Source: Eretmocerus hayati
Taxonomy: Eukaryota > Arthropoda > Insecta > Hymenoptera > Aphelinidae
DNA length: 64,000 nt
Direction: 5' to 3'
Assembly (NCBI GenBank): GCA_029851415.1
Contig: CM056744.1
Coordinates: 9,679,268-9,743,267, forward strand
This document shows positions 56,305 to 64,000 of the stretch, piece by piece (the first letter of the stretch is position 1; every line of letters begins with the position of its first letter). The notes below the pieces were generated by a model that worked only from the letters and a program-made list of their open reading frames with translations, was not told the DNA's origin and ran no database searches. The translations under genes and the position numbers were made by a program.

Positions 56305-58730
56305 ATAAAAAAAAAAAGACCGATTGATAAGTGGGAGTCTATGAAACATGTCGAAAATACAAACATTTGTTCAACGCAGATCTGCGGACTCAATAGAGGT
56401 GAAAGAGGGACAGTTCTAAATACAAGACAGAGACTTGCTCAAATTCGTCAAGAAAACGTCAGAAAAAAGTGTAATCAACTCTATGGCAATGTTCTGATGA
56501 ATTAGAGTAGTAAGCAATAGTACAAATATCAGTAAAGCGAAACATCCAAGTAGTACTACCAAGAAGTGGTTACATCAATGTAACCACCAGAGTAGTGGTT
56601 TCGTTGATGAATTTGGTCCAAGAAAGATTCAAATCAGCTTCCTGATCCAATCAAAATTGTCTTGACGCATGGAAAACATTGTAAATCTACACCCTCGAGA
56701 ATTCAGTCGACATTCTTATGCAAATGCAGCACAAGGATATGAGAAAGTGAATATAGCCATGTGCGGTGGTGTCAACAACCTCATCCTAAATCTTCGTAGC
56801 ATGCTGAAAGAGTATAGATATGGATTTTATCGTTGGAGCCGTGATTTTCATCCTAAGTTGAAGTTATAAGTATTCAAGTTTAGTCAACCCAATCTTGCAC
56901 TCACTTTCGTCAAGTCTCCAGCCTTTTAGCTTCTTTCTATCAATTAGCGAGACCAAATTTTATCTTGATCCTACAAAGTTCTTTGTAGACAATCTATTTG
57001 TCACAGTGCAGACAATCCCGTTTGCTTTTTTGACAAACATTATGTCTAGGGCACTGTCTCTGAAACACTGATCATGATCATGTGATGCTATAATAGGTTA
57101 CAAAACTACAAAACACTCCTAAATCTTGGATTTACTTCTGTACTAAGTATGTGAGTTGGAAACTTACAATTATAGGTAACTGCACAGTAGTTTCAGAACA
57201 TACAATGCTGCAATCTGCATACAACTTTTCTCTCTCTCCACTTCATCATGAGTTTTTCTGCTTGGGAGATGACTGGAGAACTTGGGATCCAAACGTCGTT
57301 GTGAGTTGTCAACATCGTGCGAACCATACAATAAGTGGGTTTACGACGTTTACGTATGCTTGAACAACAGAGCTGTGGGGAGGGGGGGGGGCAGGAGATA
57401 TCACATCACCCCCAACAGCTGATTTGAAAGTTAATAAAAATAACCTTGAATGTGATAGTTTTGATTATGCAGAAAAGCACATTACAAAGCATCCTCTTTT
57501 AGAAATACGATGATTAAAACTCAAACCAACTGTTCATTACTAAGCAAACCTCAACTTTCTCTGATTTTTCTCGTAAACAAAACAGATTGTAACAAATGTT
57601 TAAAAACAAAACTAAATGCGCCGTAAAAAAGCAATAAATCATTCATCATTGTGGTTACTCTTTTGAGTTTCTTATAGAAATAATCGACGTAGTCAACATC
57701 ATCAACAGCCCTGTCCCTGTACACATGAAGCAGACGAAACGGAACCGAACCGGCCAATGTCAACAAACCTATAAGAAATCTTTGGTCACCTTACACCGGT
57801 GCCACCTTTGGCTTTTCCAATAGTTGAATCAAGTTGAATCAAGTTGAATAACGACGCAAAGTGGAGTAAAGGAATATTTTGATGCCATTCCGTATAAGAA
57901 GCCATCAAAATATCAATGATGCCCATATAGGATCTATAGATTACAAACAATTTGTCTCGTGTCGTCCCATAGTCCAATTTGAGGTCCAATTCGGAGCCCA
58001 ACGTGAAACCTATCGAAAATTGGTGCAATTTCTCACTAGTAACGATCTGCATGCATCAACTAGCCGTATATAGTGAGTATCCACTCTTCTTCGTACAGGT
58101 TAGATCCGTTTTTTCCATCACTCACTCACAAGTCACAAGTCACAACACACGATGATGAAAGATGGATGAAAGGTTGTCAGAGTCATGCTGTGAGATCACG
58201 TTCTACTCATGTATATCCAGTAGTCTATAGTCTGGAAAAATTATGCATCCTAGATCTGTATTTTCATCTGAAAATGCAGTCATCTTGTGGTCCTTTGGAA
58301 AATTGTCATCAATGAAAATTTGAGCAATAGACTGCAGATACAATAATCGAGCTCATCGTGTAGCAATTTCTGAATACTTTCTTATCTAGATTGAATGACT
58401 GATTTCTAATGCTTCTCATTTCCAAAAAAGTGGTTTTGACTCATGCTCTGGAGATATGATCTGTGATATTGTGATCATTCCAACACTGTAAGATTAGTCG
58501 AAACGCAAACTCAAAAAATGTTCTGATTAAGACTTCATCCAATGAGTGCTAGCATTGTCTTTTACTTGTGAATCTGATAAAAATCTATATTTCTGAGAGA
58601 AATTCTTACAAAATCTCAGTCATGATAAAACAAATCAAAGGAAATGATTATAAATTCAAGATTGGAAACAGCAAAATTAACCTCACGGTTTTGATGGCAA
58701 TGCATAATAATTGCTTTGATGTTCATTTCA
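56305..58730. other. Region between divergent ankyrin gene and relic
   Basis: It should contain the 5' ends of both. A possible first exon of the intact gene ends at a GTGAGT donor at 58,072 (CGTATA|GTGAGT), with open sequence back to about 57,880. Three tandem TTGAATCAAG words lie at 57,824-57,847. A G10 run is at 57,381. No TATA box stands out. Confidence 0.35.
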
Positions 58731-58731
58731 G

Positions 58732-58846
58732 ATAGTTGTGCTTTGTGGTTGTCATTTGAGCTCCATCATCATCGTCATCATCTTCTGTGAACTCTGCCCA
58801 CAAACAACAGCTGTTGCGGATATCCAAGAGATGAACCGCTAGGACT
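58732..58846 (+). other. 5' UTR exon of the ankyrin gene
   Basis: Acceptor GTTCATTTCAG at 58,731 and donor GACT|GTAAGT at 58,847 enclose 115 bp with a tiny upstream ORF (ATG AAC CGC TAG). The next acceptor, TTATTTTCAG at 59,350, opens the coding exon 25 bp before its ATG. The splice pair is strong but not proven by transcript data. Confidence 0.5.
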
Positions 58847-59375
58847 GTAAGTATTGGTTAACTTCTTTCCTGCTATACTTTTTCATGAAAGAATATTGGA
58901 TAAAAAGACAGCTCCTCTTGAAAACAGAGGAAACAAACATGTAAATTGAAGAAAGGGATAAAAGTATAGCCTCGTAGAACTACTGCATGGGTGTTATCCC
59001 ATTATATCATGTATTTTTGATTGATGCACAATCACGGAGAAAATATTTCCCAAAGCGATAATTTGTATCTAAGGGAAACAAAATTAGCACATTATACACA
59101 GGAAAATGGCTCATACAGCAGTTCATTTCGATATGGTCCATGAATACTTAGATTCCAAAAGAAACTATTGTCATCTTTCTTTGACAAAAATCCAACAAGT
59201 AAAAATCTCTCTTCAAATCAATCCATGGTTTGTCACATTCAGGTGTTCCTTCCTATTTTGCAAACCCAACATCTCAATGCCCTATTGATAAGCTTCCCAC
59301 TAAAATTCTTCCAACACAAGACTTTCATGGTAATTAAAAATTATTTTCAGGGAAATCAAAGATAAGGAGATTGAG

Positions 59376-62327
59376 ATGGATTTGCAAAGTTATTGTTCGA
59401 CATTATCGAAAGAACAATTGGCTTTATTGGAAGCTGTTAAGTCTGATACCCTTTGGAAAGTCGAGTATCTTGTTGACAGTTTCCAGAACTTGAATGAATG
59501 TGAGCTATTTTCGTACATCCTGGTAGTAACAGCCCTGGAAAGGGAACACAAGTCTATTTCCAAGCTACTAATTAAGAAAGGCTGTTCAGTGAAGTCATCA
59601 CAGAAGACCGGGTTATTCTGCACACCTCTGTACTATGCGGTGAAACAAAATGTTCCTGAAATTTTCAAAGCACTGTGGAGAAGAGGAGCTTCGCTTTGCG
59701 ATAAAGATGTGAACAAAGAATCGGCTCTCGAATTAGCGATGCTCCAATATGAATCCCATATGTCCACATATGACGCATTTGACAAGATCGGACATGTCCT
59801 GAAAGATATCAAAAAATCCAAGACGTTGGATCCAGAATGTATAGATGATATATCTCTCTTCCATGCAGCTTGTTGGATTGGTTATTCAGATGCGATGAAG
59901 GTATTCTTGTCTCGCAAATTTTCTGTGAAAAGTCGGTCAAATTTTGAGACGGATGAATGGAGGGGTTTCACCTCTTTACATTTTGTCATTGAAGGGTCGA
60001 TTCATCGCGATGAAGCCACTTCAGCTCTACTCGATCGAGATGATATTGATTTTTACGCTCAAGATTCTCGAGGTCGAACATGCATCAATCTCGGTTTTAG
60101 AAAAAATTGGGTTTTCTTACATAAGATGAAGGACATCTTCATAGAAGATATAAAAAAGTCAAATGGCAATCAGATTAGGAATCCAATAGATGAGAGTGGG
60201 CTGAGCCATTTCCACATCTTCTGCTCCTTGAGAGTTGACGAAGAACAAGTGAAATTCGTAAATTACTTCATTGACAGTGGATTTGATGTGAACAGTTCAG
60301 TCTCTATAGATGATAAGAAGTACTCGGGAAATACAGCTTTGCATTTGGCAATTAAAGGATCTTCATGGAATGTGATGAAGCTACTCCTTGAAAATGGTGC
60401 CGATCCTAACAAAATTGATGGATATGGATACACTCCACTGCATTTAACGTGTATTTACATGAACTCCGAAGAGGCGAACCGTTTGGAAATTGTTCAGCTC
60501 TTATTGCACTACGGTTCCGATCCTTTCGCCATAGATAAAGAGGGTTGCACTCCTCTCCATAGATCTTTCAAATTCAGGTACAAAATAAGTCAATTAGATG
60601 AGTCGGAGAAGCTTTTGCTATTGAAAAATCAACTTGGGGTCAATTACACTGACGAAAATGGTGTATCATATCTACACATTGCTTGTACTGGCAATGATGT
60701 AGGCATCGTCAAAACTTTAGTGATGAATGGAGCACCAATCAATGCCTGTATTGATTCCAAATCGTATTCACACGGTGGCTATTCCCCATTACATTTCGCT
60801 GTGGAATGTCAACAAGTTGAGATTGTTGAGTACCTTTTGAGTCATGGAGCTAACGTGAATTGTGCCGCTTATGACAATACCACCCCTCTTCACTTGGCTT
60901 GTGATCACAAAAATACACATTTTGATCTGCCAAAATCGAATGAAAATGAAACTGATGATAGTGTTGACTGGCTACCCAGTCGAGCAAAACACATTCGAAT
61001 TATAGAATTGTTGATCGAACTTGGAGCTTCTATCAATGCCGAAAAATTATCAGGAAGCACGCCTTTACTAAATAATTGTTCAATGCCTAGCCTCTCAGAA
61101 GATCGAGTACAACTTCCAAGAAGACACCTCATGCAAAGTTTATCTAATGAAATTTTTATGAGACAGAAACAGGTCATGGATATTTTGTTGCTTCATGGTG
61201 CCAGCTTCAATGCTTGTAGCAAATACGGAGGCACTATTCTGCACAGTCTCATAAAAAATGTAGGCGCACGTCCTTTGAATCAAGATCTAATCAAAATAGC
61301 ATTGGAGAAAGGAGCTGATGTCAATGCCTTAGACAAAGACGAAGAAATTACTCCACTGTATTTAGCTGTTGAAGTTTCGATGACGTGCAAACTCGGTATT
61401 CAACTGATAAATTTGCTGCTCGAGCACGGTGCAGACATCAATAAGAAATCTAGATACTCAGGAAGTCCACTGCATAAATTAGTTGATTGTTTTAACAAGG
61501 GTCCTGAGCAAGAGGATATACTTCAATTTCTATTGAATCAACCCGGAATTGATTTAAATGCGCAGAATACAAGGGGTGAAACGCCACTTCATGTGGCAAT
61601 GTATAAACCAAGGGCTTTTCTGACCAAAAAACTTCTAGATTCCGGCTCTGACATGAACATAAAGGATAATGAGGGTCGTCTACCGTTTCAAGTATTTTTG
61701 AGTTATCTGGAGATCTTCCCTAATTATCCCTTACGGGGTCGAAGACACGTTGATGTCTTGAAGACAATCATTAGCTACATAAAGAAGATCGCAAAATTAC
61801 AAACTGACGTTTGTCCAGAAGTTAGAACCTATTACCTTCAAAAGTTTTCAGAATATCTGACCACAAATGAATTAGCTCTGATAGATACCGAGATTAATCA
61901 AGAAATTGAACAATTGAGATCCGAGAAAATGGATTGGTTCACGTCGCTGTATGATCTGATGTTCAAGAATCCGAATTCTTTAGCAAAATATGCACAAAAT
62001 GAGAAATTTTTGAAAGTAATAGAGACAATACGCTCAAGACAGGGCTATGCTGTTTTTGGTGATATGATTAAAAGGCAATACGACAGAGGCTGTCGAAGAC
62101 TCTTAGTTTTGGAACCTGCCAAAGTTGCTCTAAATGTTGTTACTGGTGTGAACTGGCCATACTGTTGTTGTGAGGCAATTTTGAGTAATCTGAGCGACGA
62201 AAATTTAAGAGACTTGATAAAATGCACGTCTGTTCGAAAAACAACCCACCAACAATCACTTGGAAATCCTTCTCGAGGTTGTGTGATCACGGAGCCTCCG
62301 TCAAAAATGTCTCGTATTCAGGAGTGA
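59376..62327 (+). CDS. Ankyrin-repeat protein with PRANC/F-box-like C-terminus (983 aa)
   Basis: A single coding exon that follows a strong acceptor; ATG at 59,376, TGA at 62,325-62,327. Residues 1-75 form a helical N-terminal region. Ankyrin units begin near residue 83 (TPLYYAV), 159 (SLFHAAC) and 199 (TSLHFVI). A denser run follows from 319 to about 770 with TALHLAI, TPLHLTC, TPLHRSF, YLHIAC, SPLHFAV, TPLHLAC, TPLYLAV, SPLHKLV and TPLHVAM plus LLLENGADPN-type second helices. Residues 790-920 are a repeat-free helical linker. Residues about 921-950 (NWPYCCCEAILSNLSDENL) have the P-x5-IL-x2-LS-x2-L pattern of the PRANC/F-box-like module. Such proteins are known in poxviruses, Wolbachia and parasitoid wasps, where the module recruits SCF ubiquitin ligase in the viral cases. 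A substrate-adaptor role here is inference. AATAAA lies at 62,689. The reading frame is intact with no signal peptide or membrane segment. Confidence 0.9.
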   Translation: MDLQSYCSTLSKEQLALLEAVKSDTLWKVEYLVDSFQNLNECELFSYILVVTALEREHKSISKLLIKKGCSVKSSQKTGLFCTPLYYAVKQNVPEIFKALWRRGASLCDKDVNKESALELAMLQYESHMSTYDAFDKIGHVLKDIKKSKTLDPECIDDISLFHAACWIGYSDAMKVFLSRKFSVKSRSNFETDEWRGFTSLHFVIEGSIHRDEATSALLDRDDIDFYAQDSRGRTCINLGFRKNWVFLHKMKDIFIEDIKKSNGNQIRNPIDESGLSHFHIFCSLRVDEEQVKFVNYFIDSGFDVNSSVSIDDKKYSGNTALHLAIKGSSWNVMKLLLENGADPNKIDGYGYTPLHLTCIYMNSEEANRLEIVQLLLHYGSDPFAIDKEGCTPLHRSFKFRYKISQLDESEKLLLLKNQLGVNYTDENGVSYLHIACTGNDVGIVKTLVMNGAPINACIDSKSYSHGGYSPLHFAVECQQVEIVEYLLSHGANVNCAAYDNTTPLHLACDHKNTHFDLPKSNENETDDSVDWLPSRAKHIRIIELLIELGASINAEKLSGSTPLLNNCSMPSLSEDRVQLPRRHLMQSLSNEIFMRQKQVMDILLLHGASFNACSKYGGTILHSLIKNVGARPLNQDLIKIALEKGADVNALDKDEEITPLYLAVEVSMTCKLGIQLINLLLEHGADINKKSRYSGSPLHKLVDCFNKGPEQEDILQFLLNQPGIDLNAQNTRGETPLHVAMYKPRAFLTKKLLDSGSDMNIKDNEGRLPFQVFLSYLEIFPNYPLRGRRHVDVLKTIISYIKKIAKLQTDVCPEVRTYYLQKFSEYLTTNELALIDTEINQEIEQLRSEKMDWFTSLYDLMFKNPNSLAKYAQNEKFLKVIETIRSRQGYAVFGDMIKRQYDRGCRRLLVLEPAKVALNVVTGVNWPYCCCEAILSNLSDENLRDLIKCTSVRKTTHQQSLGNPSRGCVITEPPSKMSRIQE

Positions 62328-62688
62328 ATGGTCTTGCATTGCATTCAATATTTTCAGGTCTGCAGCCTAGGTTATACTTTTGATGATTCATTTTACTGTT
62401 TTCGGTGAGTCATTATCATTAGAACTTTTGTAGATTCGGACGAACTCTTGATAACACTCGTATTCGAGAATGAATTTTGTATACAGCAAATGTATATCTT
62501 CGTTTGGCGATGCAATTGATATCCTGTTGCAGGATGTTGTAAATATCAATGTTTTCTCGTGTTTGGTGAAATGAAATGCATCAGTCTTCTACACATCTCG
62601 ATCACTTTCATGCATGAAAAGTATCCATATAATATTATTAGAATAGTATTGCGTTCATACTATTGTCATCTGTTCACGTATATTAGAG

Positions 62689-62694
62689 AATAAA
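62689..62694 (+). terminator. Polyadenylation signal of the ankyrin gene
   Basis: AATAAA about 360 bp after the stop codon, the first canonical hexamer downstream. Confidence 0.5.
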
Positions 62695-62830
62695 CCAATT
62701 TCATCATGTAAATTTGCATTTTGCTTGTTAACAAATTTGCATATATTTTTATTGTATGTTGTGATGCTACGTAATTATCGCTATAGACAACTAGTTAAGA
62801 AGTGCTACAAAATTTCTCCCTGTACTATTT

Positions 62831-63181
62831 TTATAGAGATTTACTATAATTAGTGATGCAAGTGCCTTGATGTCTGGGATCGGCGCAATCGACGTACTCG
62901 ATGTAACACAGAGAATTTGACGATAATTTGGGTTCACAGGCTGTACATGAATAAGTGAGCACAAAGTTTTCCATTTTCTTATTCGAATGAATATATTGCT
63001 TTCCCAATTCAGAGGGAAAGGATGAAAATGGCGAAACTCTGCGGCATTGGAGAAGTGTGATATCAGGATATTTTGGAAAGCCTGAATATGGTTTTTGGCT
63101 TTCCTGTTGTAGAATCAATCGAGTGACGACTACGACAGTCGGAACGCCTATTTTCTTGCATTGAAGGTAACTGTCGTACAT
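62831..63181 (-). CDS. Possible cysteine-containing exon, weak
   Basis: A 116-codon minus-strand frame. The C-terminal part reads NFVLTYSCTACEPKL, then LCYIEYVDCADPRHQGTC, which is six Cys within 40 residues and suggests a small disulfide-rich domain. An AG acceptor (TCGAATAAG) lies just before KMENFV. A second frame also runs open over 63,063-63,272, and no partner exon was found. This could be the last exon of a gene lying to the right, or chance. Confidence 0.25.
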   Translation of the reverse strand: MYDSYLQCKKIGVPTVVVVTRLILQQESQKPYSGFPKYPDITLLQCRRVSPFSSFPSELGKQYIHSNKKMENFVLTYSCTACEPKLSSNSLCYIEYVDCADPRHQGTCITNYSKSL

Positions 63182-63754
63182 AAGTAATCTTATTTCCGTT
63201 CGCGTTTTGCTGGAAAAATGTTACATGGTGCACAGAGTTCGTGAGGCATTGAGGAACGTCATGATTAATCACTGGGCCTCAAAATGTTTTCTATGCAATA
63301 TTTTGGGAATCCAAATATCGTAACATTGCATTAAAACAGCAATACACATCAGAAAATGAGATTTGATAAATTGAGATTTGATAATTGTCGCTCGCTCTCG
63401 AGTGACGCAGGATTTTTCAGATGTTTCTTCCATTGAAACTAGCTCGAAGAGAGCTAAGTACAGCAAAAAAGAGTCTAAGCATGCATGAGCGTTTCCCATG
63501 CCGATATTCAACTCCCCCTCCCCCCCCTATAGATATTGGAGTATTGCAAATGTTTCTAATAATGACTGTCAAGTGTTACAGAGATAAAAGATATATTCGA
63601 AACAACATCATGATAATATGGAAAGATAATCGTGATTAATGGGCGAATCGCGTTCTCAGCTATAAAACGTTTAAATAAATGAAAGAAAGAAAAAAAAACT
63701 ATCGAGGGTAACTGTGGTGAAGACCACGAGGTTTGATCAATTCACTCACGATGT

Positions 63755-64000
63755 CCAGTATAATGGACGATAGATTTTTGAACGATTTCCAATAATCGGT
63801 GATAATTTTCTCCTGACTCATCGGAAATATCTGAAAAAATGCTCATCGATCTCCCTTGAGCGAAGGCCAAGTATCTGATTGTATGGGAGATGAAAAATAA
63901 ACACCAAAATATTTTAAAAATTCGAATTTTCTCATTTTTTGTCTCGTTCCCATTACAATAATTATCTGAATGACAGAACTACGTCTCCAAATGTGTAAAG
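63755..64000 (+). repeat. Dispersed repeat, copy 2
   Basis: Direct relative of 1,225-1,495 (shared CAATAATCGGTGATAAT/CAACAATCGGTGATTAT, TCCTGACTC, TCTGATTGTATGGGAG and GAACTACGTCTCCAAATGTG). It runs to the window end and so may continue. Confidence 0.55.

Overview
The window is 64 kb of AT-rich, repeat-laden eukaryotic nuclear DNA. Genes have spliceosomal introns with GT/AG boundaries and AATAAA polyadenylation signals. There are no bacterial operons, rRNAs or genuine tRNA genes. An insect is likely, and I infer a hymenopteran, possibly a parasitoid wasp. The basis is a 983-residue ankyrin-repeat protein whose C-terminus looks like the PRANC/F-box-like module that is expanded in parasitoid wasps. 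The species cannot be fixed from the sequence alone.

The gene content is sparse. (1) 18,476-18,813 (+): a two-exon gene for a 50-residue protein. (2) 22,646-23,053 (+): an orphan membrane-protein exon that may be the end of an SLC6-type transporter. (3) 36,319-32,975 (-) and 40,837-39,685 (-): two tandem paralogues for secreted, helical, cysteine-bearing proteins of 224 and 229 residues. They share exon layout and phase-0 introns. (4) 56,300-56,040 (-): a broken ankyrin gene start. (5) 59,376-62,327 (+): the large intact ankyrin gene, with a spliced 5' UTR. The relic in (4) and the gene in (5) are diverging relatives, each with an intron just 5' of the ATG. Weaker exon candidates lie at 28,027-28,150 (+) and 51,185-50,781 (-).

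Most of the rest is mobile or repetitive DNA: tRNA-derived SINEs (2.2, 4.3, 7.8 kb), small TA-flanked palindromic elements (8.0, 38.5 kb), and a dispersed hairpin family with a GAGCCG...GGCGAGGGT core (10.3, 15.8, 33.6-34.9, 41.4 kb). Two large non-autonomous elements share terminal inverted repeats and TA target duplications (19,424-21,867 and 51,915-54,894), and each contains a long internal palindrome. A third element, of 2,666 bp with 417-bp inverted ends, sits in the first unit of an 852-bp tandem array (43.6-48.8 kb) and is flanked by an 8-bp duplication. Removing it and one duplication restores exactly 852 bp. A 79-bp CA-rich minisatellite lies at 13.8-14.3 kb.

Several places show a change, left to right, from C-rich to G-rich on the + strand (about 0.48, 3.4, 7.4, 18.6, 22.7, 26.1 and 29.9 kb). 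Two coincide with gene calls, so the others may mark unannotated promoters or origins. Intervals not covered by an entry are AT-rich non-coding sequence in which I could recognise nothing.
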